From: Gemmatimonadota bacterium
GTDB taxonomy: Bacteria; Latescibacterota; UBA2968
NCBI GenBank assembly: GCA_009838845.1
Contig: VXRD01000044.1
Span: 6,984-70,983, forward strand
Length of the DNA: 64,000 nt
Reading direction: 5' to 3'
A program made the translations under genes and the position numbers. This document shows, piece after piece, positions 1-8,421 of this stretch (positions within the stretch are counted from its first letter, which is position 1; each line of letters starts with the position of its first letter). A model generated the notes under the pieces. The model did not search any database, was not told the origin of the DNA, and worked only from the letters and a program-made list of their open reading frames with translations.

Positions 1-635
1 CTGGTCGCTTTGATGTCTAATTTCTCACAAGTGCCAGACAGTACGACATCTCCACTACTGGTCGCATCTACGGATACATCGCCACCCATGACTTCCGCAT
101 TGATGTCTCCAGAAGAGGAAGCTTTGATGGCAAAATCACGGGTTTTAATTTTCTTTGCCGTTACGCTGCTGCTGGAAGACGCATCAAGACGGTCAATGCC
201 GAGGGCGGTAACGCGCACTGTGTAGGTGGGTACGCGCTCGCCATTTATTTTTATTACGCGCTGCCCATCAACGCGCTTGATTGATATGTTCCTGTTGCCT
301 GACACTATACCGAAGAACCGCTGCCAACTCGATGTGTTCTTATCCTTCCATATCTCTTCAGGGCGTGTGGCAATAAGTACGCCATCCTCTACCCGCAGCT
401 CCAGACCGCTGAAATCGCCACTCTCGGTATAAGCCACTACACTGAAGGCATCGCCCTGTGTGAGTTCGACATCAATGGCAGCACTGGCATATACACCGGT
501 AAATCCGCTGAGATTGTACGTCTTACTCTGTTCGCTCATTTCGTCTCTCCTTGTTGACTCCTCAGCGTGACTTGTGAGCCAACTCACAAGCGCGACCATG
601 ACCAGAAAAATAGTAAGATATCGATGAAATTGCAT
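1..635 (-). CDS. GIN/DUF2807-type putative surface protein, 3' end outside window
   Basis: The reading frame enters from the left edge, so the C-terminus is missing; about 211 codons are visible. The ATG at 633-635 follows an AAGGAGAGG ribosome site by a few bases. The N-terminus is a signal-peptide-like segment (about residues 1-24, hydrophobic LTIFLVMVALVSWL). It is followed by the pattern of the 'head GIN' putative auto-transporter adhesin family (DUF2807): a Phe-Gly/Val start to the domain (LSGFTGVYAS), Asp-Val-Glu-Leu strands, and later Ser-rich turns (LDASSSSSVTAKKI, ASSSGDIN, ATSSGDV) at regular spacing, as in a beta-helix. Family function is unproven; an exported envelope protein is likely. 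It lies 12 bp downstream of the enolase-superfamily gene. Confidence 0.75.
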   Translation of the reverse strand, partial: MQFHRYLTIFLVMVALVSWLTSHAEESTRRDEMSEQSKTYNLSGFTGVYASAAIDVELTQGDAFSVVAYTESGDFSGLELRVEDGVLIATRPEEIWKDKNTSSWQRFFGIVSGNRNISIKRVDGQRVIKINGERVPTYTVRVTALGIDRLDASSSSSVTAKKIKTRDFAIKASSSGDINAEVMGGDVSVDATSSGDVVLSGTCEKLDIKAT

Positions 636-647
636 TGCAACCTCTCC

Positions 648-1763
648 TTACTTTTTCACCCTGAACTTCGCCACCACATCTTCATCCAGGTCCACGCCCA
701 GGCCGGGTTGATCTGTCAGATATAAGGCACCATTTCGAAATGTCATATCGTGTTGGGCCAGCTTTTGTGCCAGGGGAGATGGCGCTCGCGTGTATTCTGT
801 CAGCGGTTGTTCGCTCGCTGCGGCCCATTGGGCAGATGCTGCCAATAAGACACCAGTGCCAAATGCGTGGGGCACGGCGCGCGCTCCCGTCTCATTCGCC
901 AATTTTTCAATCGCCAGGCCGCCGGTAATTCCGCCTACGCGCCCCAGATCGGGTTGTACAAAGTGGAGTTTGCCATTGTGCAACAAGTCGGCGTATTCAC
1001 TCATCAGAGTCATCGCTTCGCCTCCTGCAATTGGGATGGATGACTGTGTTGAGAGTTCGCCGTATCCCTGCACATCAAACGGATGCAACGGCTCTTCGAG
1101 CCAGAATACATTGTATTTTTCAAATCGCGCCACGCGTTCCAACGCGGTTTCCGCATCCCACGCGCGGCCGGCATCTACCATCAAATTTACATCTGGTCCC
1201 AAAGCCTCTCGCGCTGCTGCGACCAGTGCCTCGTCTAAGTCTGCATCCGGTCCCATTGGCGCCCAGCCGTATTTTACAGACTGATAATCCTGCGCCAAAA
1301 ATGCGCTCGCGGATTCTTTTACTAATCCAGGACGCTCGGGCCACAGGACGCTCGCATAGGCGGGCACTACATCTGCCGCATCTTCTCGCAATAGCTTGCG
1401 CACGGGTTTGCCTGCGGCTTTGCCCCAAATATCCCACAGTGCCATGTCAATGCCACTCATGGCCTGTCGCGCCACGCCGCCTGGACCATACCAGGATACG
1501 CCTTCGATCATGGCGTTGTGAATTGCGTCAAAATCCAGCGCGTCCATGCCGGTTATAATCGCTGATAGGCCATGGCGAAATGGTGCAGAACGCGGTGCTT
1601 CAATTACGGCTTTGGCTACATAGGAACACGATACGACTTCACCCAATCCCGTTATGTTCTCATCGGTATGCACCCGCACGATCAGGCAGTCCTGAGTGCC
1701 ATCGGCTGCCTCTACAACTTCTGGCAACCGCAGGTGAATGGCTTCAATATGGGTAATTTTCAT
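648..1763 (-). CDS. Mandelate racemase/muconate lactonizing (enolase superfamily) enzyme
   Basis: A 371-residue enolase-superfamily enzyme; family members abstract a proton alpha to a carboxylate, usually in sugar-acid dehydration. The N-terminal capping domain is followed by a TIM barrel. Visible metal ligands are D197 (VDAGRAW), E223 or E224 (WLEEP) and E249 (AGGEA). K164 (SVKYGW) stands where the family KxK motif lies, with Gly in place of the second Lys, and H299 (PHAFGTG) is the likely acid/base. Length is normal for an acid-sugar dehydratase, but the substrate cannot be named from sequence. The start lies 3 bp after the stop of the upstream phytanoyl-CoA-dioxygenase-like gene, so the two are probably one transcript, perhaps for catabolism of a sugar acid. 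Confidence 0.88.
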   Translation of the reverse strand: MKITHIEAIHLRLPEVVEAADGTQDCLIVRVHTDENITGLGEVVSCSYVAKAVIEAPRSAPFRHGLSAIITGMDALDFDAIHNAMIEGVSWYGPGGVARQAMSGIDMALWDIWGKAAGKPVRKLLREDAADVVPAYASVLWPERPGLVKESASAFLAQDYQSVKYGWAPMGPDADLDEALVAAAREALGPDVNLMVDAGRAWDAETALERVARFEKYNVFWLEEPLHPFDVQGYGELSTQSSIPIAGGEAMTLMSEYADLLHNGKLHFVQPDLGRVGGITGGLAIEKLANETGARAVPHAFGTGVLLAASAQWAAASEQPLTEYTRAPSPLAQKLAQHDMTFRNGALYLTDQPGLGVDLDEDVVAKFRVKK

Positions 1764-1766
1764 TTG

Positions 1767-2564
1767 TTAGCTTTTTTGCAATACCCGCCATCGGTCGTAC
1801 AATGGGCGCATCTCTTTTGGCAAAAATTCGCGCACATTGTCCGCGAGCATCCACGCCAGACGCGGGTCTACTTCGGAGGGTTTGCCGTCCTTTGAGTACA
1901 TACTCCAGCTTCCGGACAGGGTCAATCGCTCCACATCCTTTTTCATTACTCCGCGGTGAATCAAATTGCCAGTCCAAAACACGGTTTGCCCGGCTTTGAG
2001 GGGTACGGCATATTGTCCCGGAATATCGTCGTGGCGTTCTTCTAACAAGCACCTGCGCTCGTGAGCGGTGCGGTACCTTTTGTGACTGCCGGGTACAATT
2101 TGCAGACAATAATCATCCACCAGGGCGAGATGCCACCTCAAACCCCTTTGGGGACGATTCAAGATTTCCATTTCTACCTGATACGATCCGTCGCGTTCCT
2201 TGCCGCCAAAATCTCGGTGCCAGCCAAAACCGTAATCCGCCTGATATGGATTTGTGAAGATGAGTGCGCCTCCCAATTGCAACTGCGTGCCCAAAAAAGC
2301 GCGCGTGTATTTCATTATGGGTTCTGACATCAGATATTCGGCAAAAAGCGGCTCGTTCATTTCGGGGGCAAACAGCCCGCGAATCGCCCAGGGTTCTCCA
2401 TCTTCCGAGCGGTGGGTGTACAAATCCACGTCATCTGAACGCACCTTTTGCTTAGTGCGAATCGCAGCTTCCAACAGAGGTTTTAGCATATCGGGATCGA
2501 CTGCGTCATCTACAATAAAAAACCCCTGCTTCCGGTACTGCCGTTTCTCGGTGTCGCAAAACAT
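1767..2564 (-). CDS. Phytanoyl-CoA dioxygenase (PhyH) family protein
   Basis: A 265-residue Fe(II)/2-oxoglutarate-dependent oxygenase of the PhyH superfamily. The iron triad is visible as H116-x-D118 (GWHRDFGG) and H203 (LIHRGV), with an Arg a few residues later (ERLTL) placed to bind 2-oxoglutarate. A GSH motif at about 159-161 precedes the last His. The ATG is preceded by AGGAGG at ideal spacing. PhyH proteins in environmental bacteria act on many small molecules and the substrate here is unknown; linkage to the enolase-superfamily gene suggests a shared catabolic substrate. It is the first of four PhyH paralogues in the window. Confidence 0.87.
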   Translation of the reverse strand: MFCDTEKRQYRKQGFFIVDDAVDPDMLKPLLEAAIRTKQKVRSDDVDLYTHRSEDGEPWAIRGLFAPEMNEPLFAEYLMSEPIMKYTRAFLGTQLQLGGALIFTNPYQADYGFGWHRDFGGKERDGSYQVEMEILNRPQRGLRWHLALVDDYCLQIVPGSHKRYRTAHERRCLLEERHDDIPGQYAVPLKAGQTVFWTGNLIHRGVMKKDVERLTLSGSWSMYSKDGKPSEVDPRLAWMLADNVREFLPKEMRPLYDRWRVLQKS

Positions 2565-2740
2565 GACCGCCTCCTTTCATGTGCGGCGCAATATAGGTGT
2601 GTTGCGCAGCAAATACAAAAAAAAAGCGCGGGGGTATTGCGCGAGACGAAACAGAAAACAGTGGCAGGTCAGTGTCATTGTGATATTTTAAGAGAGGATA
2701 CAAAGTATTGTGAGAACAAGCGATTGAAATGGAGGGAGAC
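2565..2740. promoter_or_regulatory. Divergent intergenic region between PhyH and heparinase genes
   Basis: About 175 bp separates two genes transcribed away from each other, so both promoters should lie here. On the plus strand a strong GGAGGGAG ribosome site sits at 2731-2738. I could not pick a convincing -35/-10 pair on either strand. Confidence 0.4.
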
Positions 2741-4930
2741 ATGATTGGACCGCGGTTGAGTGATGAAGCGTTTTTTGAGGCGCTCGATTTGTCGCGTGAG
2801 GATATGAGGGCTGTAAAAAGGGCGGTAGAGGCGCGAGATTGGACGGGTGCGCGGCGTGCGTTTGCAGAACACATTCGCACGCGAGAATATCCGCGATGGT
2901 TTTCGGATTGGCGAAATCAGTCAGAGCCGCAGGACCGGGATGCAGAGGTCGAACTGGTGCGCGTGGGAGATCGCGCGATCAGAGATATCGATCTGGAAAA
3001 GGCCGACCGCATTGTGGCAAATACGCTGGTGAGTTGTGATGTGGAAGAGGCGTTTGGGGATGTGATCAATTGGGAATTGGATCCGATCAATTACAGGGAA
3101 TGGACGTGGCAGTTGTCGCGCCATCCGTTTTGGGTCACGCTGGGGCAGGCGTATTGGAAAACAGGCGATGAAAAATATGCCAGGGCATTCAGGCGGCAGA
3201 TGCGGCACTGGATTGAACATGTGCTGATGCCGGTGGGGGAGGATGGCAATACCTGGAAAGACGATGCAGAGATGGGTACGGATCGCACGAATTGCTGGCG
3301 CACGATTGAATGTGGGATTCGGATGGGACAGACGTGGCCCGCGGCGTTTTACTATTTTCTCTCGTCTGAAACATTTGCAGATGACGATGTGTGTTTGATG
3401 GTGAAGAGTATGGTCGAACACGCGCGACATCTCACGCTATGGCCGCGCGGTGGCAACTGGCAGACGATGCAGGCCAATGGGCAATATCACGTTGGGGCAT
3501 TGTTTCCCGAGTTCAAAGAAGCCGCAAGCTGGCGCGAGATTGCAATGCAGTCGCTGTATGAAGAATTGGATGAGCAGGTTTATCCCGATGGCGCACAGAT
3601 TGAGTTGTCGAGTGGGTATCATCAGGTGAGTTTGCGAAATTTTGTGATGGCGCTCGCGATTGCGCGGTTGAATGATTTGCCCTTGCCGGCGGATTATGTC
3701 GCAAAATTGGAGCGGATGTATCACTACGATTTGTATCTATCTATGCCCAATTTGCGTTTGCCCGCGCTCAATGACGGGGGTCAGACGGATATCGCGCCCT
3801 ACATGCAGGGTGGGTTCAGGTTTTTTCCAGAACGGACGGATTTTCAATGGGCGGGTTCCGGACGTGTGGAAGGGACAAAGCCGCAAACCCTGTCTTGTGC
3901 TTTTCCCTATGCGGGGCATTTTGTTATGCGTTCGGGATGGGAACCGGATGATCTCTATCTCTTTTTCGACGGTGGCCCGTTTGGCTATGGACATCAGCAC
4001 GAAGATAAGCTGAATATTATGCTGTACGCACACGGTCGCGTGCATGTAGTGGATCCGGGAAATTATCCTTATGATTCGTCGCAGTGGCGCACTTATGTGC
4101 TGTCAACCCGCGCGCACAATACGGTGATGGTGGATGGGATGGAGCAGAATCAGCGCGGGAAGTCAAGAGAGGATTACGTGGTGTCCGAGCCGCTTCCGCA
4201 TACGTGGATTTCAAATGAGAAATGCGATTATGCGTCGGCGAGTTACGATTTGGGATATGGGTCTGAGAGGGATCAGACGGTTACACATACGCGGTCGATT
4301 TTGTTTGTGAAACCCGAGTTCTGGATTGTGACGGATGTTCTCATGCCCTCGGATGAGGCGTCTCACACGTATGAAGCGATGTTTCATCTGGATGCGGATG
4401 ATGCCGAGGTGCTGGCGAATGGGCGCGGTGTTATGACGAGAAACAGTGGGGGAGAGAGCAATCTGGGCATTTATGCCATTTCGACAAAGCCGATAGATGT
4501 GCGGATTGTAAGCGGACAGGAAGAGCCGACCGTGCAGGGTTGGATTCCCCGGGGAGGACCCTATCAGTGCGAACCCATTCCAACGGCAATTTTCAAAGCA
4601 GAGGGCGATGGTCCCGCGCTGATGTCATACGTTTTATATCCAGTGAAAGCGGGTGAAGGATCTCCTGTAGCACAGGTGGAATATATTCCCGCAGTGGCCG
4701 ACAATGGGCGGGTTGCGATGGCAGGGCGGATTGCGTTGCGCGATGGCAGGGAGATTTATTTTGTGCAATCAGAAGCTGGCGAAGGTTGGGTACGCGTTTC
4801 TGATGGGGAAACCGATGCCGAAGCGGGCGCGATGGAGTTGGTTGATGGATTTGTGAATAAAATAGCTCTCGCAAATGGACAAACAGTGCGGGTATATGGG
4901 CAGGAGATTCGGGAAGGGCAGATGGTGTAA
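2741..4930 (+). CDS. Heparinase II/III family polysaccharide lyase
   Basis: A 729-residue protein with the heparinase II/III architecture: an N-terminal (alpha/alpha) toroid with the helix motif NWQTMQANGQYH at roughly residues 245-256 and SSGYHQ about 50 residues later, then an antiparallel beta-sheet domain carrying GHQHEDKLN, the conserved His region, and DPGNYPY. The family cleaves uronate-containing polysaccharides (heparin/heparan, alginate and related) by beta-elimination. No clear signal peptide is seen, so a cytoplasmic oligosaccharide role is possible. An in-frame ATG exists at 2729, but GGAGGGAG lies between it and the ATG at 2741, so the latter is chosen. It converges on the DUF4097 gene with only 2 bp between stop codons. 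Confidence 0.85.
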   Translation: MIGPRLSDEAFFEALDLSREDMRAVKRAVEARDWTGARRAFAEHIRTREYPRWFSDWRNQSEPQDRDAEVELVRVGDRAIRDIDLEKADRIVANTLVSCDVEEAFGDVINWELDPINYREWTWQLSRHPFWVTLGQAYWKTGDEKYARAFRRQMRHWIEHVLMPVGEDGNTWKDDAEMGTDRTNCWRTIECGIRMGQTWPAAFYYFLSSETFADDDVCLMVKSMVEHARHLTLWPRGGNWQTMQANGQYHVGALFPEFKEAASWREIAMQSLYEELDEQVYPDGAQIELSSGYHQVSLRNFVMALAIARLNDLPLPADYVAKLERMYHYDLYLSMPNLRLPALNDGGQTDIAPYMQGGFRFFPERTDFQWAGSGRVEGTKPQTLSCAFPYAGHFVMRSGWEPDDLYLFFDGGPFGYGHQHEDKLNIMLYAHGRVHVVDPGNYPYDSSQWRTYVLSTRAHNTVMVDGMEQNQRGKSREDYVVSEPLPHTWISNEKCDYASASYDLGYGSERDQTVTHTRSILFVKPEFWIVTDVLMPSDEASHTYEAMFHLDADDAEVLANGRGVMTRNSGGESNLGIYAISTKPIDVRIVSGQEEPTVQGWIPRGGPYQCEPIPTAIFKAEGDGPALMSYVLYPVKAGEGSPVAQVEYIPAVADNGRVAMAGRIALRDGREIYFVQSEAGEGWVRVSDGETDAEAGAMELVDGFVNKIALANGQTVRVYGQEIREGQMV

Positions 4931-4932
4931 GT

Positions 4933-5763
4933 TTATAGCTGTTTGATGTCGATGCCGCCGTTGAGGGTTTGGAGTTTGATATTCGGGCCATTTCCGCCAT
5001 TGAGGTTGCCACGGAGGGACTTGCTAATGCGCCCGCCAACGCGCCCTTTGACTTCAATTGGAAATTCTGTATCAATATGGCCTATCGTACTTTTGGCTTG
5101 AATGTGACCTTGAAAGTCTGAGGGAAGGGACAGTTTCAACCCGCCGTTTACAGTTTCTGCACGAATGTCGTCCTGTATTTGCTCGGCAATTGCGATTTCA
5201 ATGCTGCCGTTCACGGTTTCGGCTTTTATACCACCGATAATCTCAGTGAGATTGATTTTGCCGTTCACGGTTTCAACATCGATTGCGCCGCGCGTGCCAT
5301 TGATTTTGATACTGCCATTCACGGTTTCGCTTTTCACATTGCCCGTAGTCGAGGGGATAGAAATACTTCCGTTGACTGTATCGAGGTCCAGGCGCACGTT
5401 TTTGGGGACTGTGATTGTATAGTTTACGCTTATATTCCAGTCCTTAAATAGGTTCCACTTGTTGTCGGGGCGTTGGGTGCGAATCTCGATACCGCTGTCT
5501 GTTTCTTCAATTTCGATGGTGGTGGTTTCGAGTAGTTCTTCGGCGCCTTCTTCATCGCTCGCTTTTGCTTTTTTTACGGCGCGGACAAAGACCTGATCGC
5601 TGGTCCAGGTTTTAAGCGTGATTCCACCATTGCGGGCATGTATAGAGAGCATTTTGCCAGGGGCAAAATCAAGGGTGTATTCGACGATTTCTTCGCGTTT
5701 TTCCGCGGCACTGGCCGGGAGTGTGAATAATGCGGCAAGAACGAAAATCAGGCGCGAGGTCAT
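4933..5763 (-). CDS. DUF4097-type beta-strand repeat protein, exported
   Basis: A 276-residue protein with a clear signal peptide (RLIFVLAALFTLPASAAE). The body is built from repeats of about 20 residues centred on the motif TVNGSI/TVNGKI/TVNGGL, at least six copies between roughly residues 130 and 230. This is the DUF4097 pattern, predicted to form a right-handed beta-helix or solenoid in the envelope. The repeats are visible in the DNA as recurring gttcacggtttc-like blocks at about 5205-5330. No enzyme motif is present. With the GIN-type protein at the left edge it makes a second self-stacking surface protein within 6 kb. Proteins of this kind are often linked to envelope sensing or adhesion, but function is not established. 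Confidence 0.8.
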   Translation of the reverse strand: MTSRLIFVLAALFTLPASAAEKREEIVEYTLDFAPGKMLSIHARNGGITLKTWTSDQVFVRAVKKAKASDEEGAEELLETTTIEIEETDSGIEIRTQRPDNKWNLFKDWNISVNYTITVPKNVRLDLDTVNGSISIPSTTGNVKSETVNGSIKINGTRGAIDVETVNGKINLTEIIGGIKAETVNGSIEIAIAEQIQDDIRAETVNGGLKLSLPSDFQGHIQAKSTIGHIDTEFPIEVKGRVGGRISKSLRGNLNGGNGPNIKLQTLNGGIDIKQL

Positions 5764-5930
5764 GGCAAGTCTCCTTCATAACTGTGGGTTGTGAAACGCA
5801 ACAGTGAGGTAAAGAATTAGACTCGTTCTTATATTAAGGGTTTCGGATTTTTGGGATTGAAGTGAAACAATTTTGGGACAGACCCCACTATTTTTTATAA
5901 AAAGGATTACATCGAGTCTTTCGAGGGGAT

Positions 5931-6470
5931 ATGGCTTCAAGCAAGATGCGGCGAATTATCGTAGTGGGCACCTGCGGGTCGGGCAAGACAACTTTAGCGG
6001 CTGAGGTCGCCCGGCGACTGCAGGCCCCCCACATTGAATTGGATGCTCTGCATTGGGGTCCAAACTGGACACCGGTCGATCTCAAAGTTTTCAGGGCAAA
6101 TACAGAAGAAGCGCTGAAGAGTGACAGTTGGGCAGTGGATGGAAATTATAGCAAGGTGCGCGATATTGTGTGGCCGCGAGCCGATACGGTGGTGTGGCTG
6201 CGGTATTCGCTCTTTGTCATTTACTGGCAGCTTATGCGGCGTACCTTGAGACGGGTGTGGTGTAAAGAGGTGTTGTGGAGTGGTAACAGGGAGGAATGGC
6301 ACAATGTGTTTGCACGAGATTCCCTGTTTTTGTGGGCAATAACTTCCAATCGCAAACACCGTCGCCGTTATCCGTTATTATTCGAAGAGTACGATCATTT
6401 GAAGGTTGTGGTATTGAATTCGCCCAGAGAAATGCGCCAGTGGCTACGAGAGACTTTTCCCGAGAAATAG
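5931..6470 (+). CDS. P-loop kinase, FlaR/topology-modulation type
   Basis: A 179-residue single-domain NTPase with a Walker A motif at residues 12-19 (GTCGSGKT), directly after an Arg-Ile-Ile-Val strand, as in adenylate-kinase-like proteins annotated 'topology modulation protein/FlaR'. An ELDALHWGPNW segment follows, typical of this group. The phosphate acceptor is unknown. GAGGGG lies only 2 bp before the ATG, which is close. The stop at 6470 is 23 bp before the start of the membrane-protein gene, so co-transcription with it is likely. Confidence 0.75.
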   Translation: MASSKMRRIIVVGTCGSGKTTLAAEVARRLQAPHIELDALHWGPNWTPVDLKVFRANTEEALKSDSWAVDGNYSKVRDIVWPRADTVVWLRYSLFVIYWQLMRRTLRRVWCKEVLWSGNREEWHNVFARDSLFLWAITSNRKHRRRYPLLFEEYDHLKVVVLNSPREMRQWLRETFPEK

Positions 6471-6493
6471 AGGTTGGCCATCAGCGGCGTATC

Positions 6494-8407
6494 ATGACGC
6501 CAAAGGCATTGACGGTTGGGGTTCTGATCGTTGTCGCGGTGAATCTGTTGGCGCCGTTTTCCGAGTGGATTGTGCGATCCACGCTGTTGACGACCAATTA
6601 TTTTCCGCTGGGGTTGGCGGCGTTGTTCATTTTTGTGGTTGTGGTTTTAAACCCGGTTTTGAAGGCAGTGAAGCGCGAGGGAGGATTGACGGGTGATGAA
6701 TTGGGCGTGGTCTATACGATGCTTTTGGCGGCGGTATCGGTGCCGACTTATGGGGTGACTGGTTATGTGATTTCCGTGTCGGCTTCGCCCTTTTATTTTG
6801 CGACAACTGAAAATGGTTGGGGCGAATTTATACACGACCATGTGCCCCTGTGGGCTGTGCCCGGAGGGGGACGCGCAGTGGCGTGGTTTTTTGAGGGTTT
6901 GCCGCCGGGCGCGAAAATTCCGTGGGAAGTGTGGATCATGCCGTTGTTCTGGTGGGGATCGGTGATTGTCGCAACACTGACGCTTTGCACTTGTCTTATT
7001 GCGGTGTTTCGCAAGCAGTGGGTAGATAAAGAGCGGCTGAATTTTCCTCTGGTTGATGTGCCGCTGGCGATGATGGATGGCGCCGAAGATGGTCGGATTT
7101 TGCCAAAATTTATGCGTAGCCGATTGTTCTGGGTCGGCTTTGCCCTTGCCGCAGGCAAAATTGCTTGGAATGTGCCGGGTTATTTTTTTGAGGCCTGGCC
7201 GAGTATTCCCGCTATTCGATTGAGCATTCCGGGTGGGCAGGTTTGGCCGGGTATTTCGTCAAATTTTTCGCTGCCTCTGGTGGGGATTACGTATTTTGTC
7301 AATGTGGATGTGATTTTTAGTGTGTGGTTTTTCAACTTGTTTAATATGGCTGAGATCGCGCTGTTTAATCGCACGGGATTTACCATTGGCACATCAGAGG
7401 TTTATTCGGTGAGTCCGGCAGCGTTGGGATGGCAGGGGTTTGGGGCGTTTGTGGCGATCGTGCTGGGCAGTATTTGGGTTGCGCGCGAACATTTGCGCGG
7501 GGTGTGGCGAACCGCGTTGGGACAAGACAATGGCGTTTCAGACCGCGATGAGATCATGGGCTATCGCACAGCGCTGATAGGGATTGCGCTTGGGGTCGTG
7601 TACATTCTTTTTTGGTTGACGCGCATTGGCATCCACCCCGGCGTGGCTTTGTTGCTTCTCTTTGCGGTTATTACGCTTTATCTGGGTCTGACGCGCATTG
7701 TCATTGAAGGCGGACTGGTTTTTGTGCGGGGACCTCTCGTGCCGCAGGCTTATGCGATGCATCTCATTGGTCCGGCGGATTTGACGGGTTCAACGATGAC
7801 AGGGCTGGGACTGTCGTATGGATGGGCATGCGATCCCATCGCCACATTTATGCCTTTTGGCGCAAATGCTGCACGCGTACACAGCGAGCGCCGATTTCCT
7901 CAAGGCGTTTATCTCACTGCGGTTGGATTGGCACTGGGTATTAGTCTGATTGTATCTTTTTATTTTTCGCTCAAGCTGGCGTATGCTTCGGGTGCATACA
8001 ATTTTGGCGAGTGGGTCTTTCGCCGTGGGGGACAGGTCCCTTATGATACGGTTGTAGCTAAAATTAAGGCGGCAGAGACGCTCAAATTTGGTCATTTTGC
8101 GTTTTTGGGCATTGGTGCGCTTGTGACGGTTTTGTTGACGTACTTACGTCATCGCTTCGCATGGTGGCGCTTGCATCCTATCGGGTTTTCAATTGCTTCT
8201 GTGGGACAAGTACGATGGACCCTGTTGTCGCTATTTGCCGCCTGGGCGATTAAAACACTTTTGATCCGCTTTGGCGGTTTGATGCTTTACAATGGCGCAA
8301 AGCCCTTTTTTGTGGGTCTGGTCGTGGGGCACTTTTCAGGCGCTGGCGTGTCGTTTATTATCGATGCACTGTGGTTTCGCGGACATGGGCACAGTTTATA
8401 TTTTTAA
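6494..8407 (+). CDS. Polytopic membrane protein, DUF6785/DUF6784-like
   Basis: A 638-residue integral membrane protein with roughly 12-14 hydrophobic segments, beginning at about residues 5-23 (LTVGVLIVVAVNLLAPF). A cytosolic-looking segment KQWVDKERLNFPLVDVPLAM near residue 190 is reminiscent of large transporter-like families recorded as DUF6785/DUF6784 in Planctomycetes and related phyla. No function is established. The ATG at 6494 is preferred because an upstream in-frame extension overlaps the kinase gene and lacks hydrophobic character; the ribosome site is weak (AGAGG). The stop lies 14 bp before the sulfatase-like gene, indicating coupled expression and possibly a transporter/hydrolase partnership. 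Confidence 0.65.
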   Translation: MTPKALTVGVLIVVAVNLLAPFSEWIVRSTLLTTNYFPLGLAALFIFVVVVLNPVLKAVKREGGLTGDELGVVYTMLLAAVSVPTYGVTGYVISVSASPFYFATTENGWGEFIHDHVPLWAVPGGGRAVAWFFEGLPPGAKIPWEVWIMPLFWWGSVIVATLTLCTCLIAVFRKQWVDKERLNFPLVDVPLAMMDGAEDGRILPKFMRSRLFWVGFALAAGKIAWNVPGYFFEAWPSIPAIRLSIPGGQVWPGISSNFSLPLVGITYFVNVDVIFSVWFFNLFNMAEIALFNRTGFTIGTSEVYSVSPAALGWQGFGAFVAIVLGSIWVAREHLRGVWRTALGQDNGVSDRDEIMGYRTALIGIALGVVYILFWLTRIGIHPGVALLLLFAVITLYLGLTRIVIEGGLVFVRGPLVPQAYAMHLIGPADLTGSTMTGLGLSYGWACDPIATFMPFGANAARVHSERRFPQGVYLTAVGLALGISLIVSFYFSLKLAYASGAYNFGEWVFRRGGQVPYDTVVAKIKAAETLKFGHFAFLGIGALVTVLLTYLRHRFAWWRLHPIGFSIASVGQVRWTLLSLFAAWAIKTLLIRFGGLMLYNGAKPFFVGLVVGHFSGAGVSFIIDALWFRGHGHSLYF

Positions 8408-8421
8408 GAAGGAGGTTTATG

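Noticed and set aside
5866-5885. TTTTGGGACAGACCCC, similar to sequences near REP-type transposases
   Set aside because: Single copy, with short imperfect arms and no transposase or second copy in the window.
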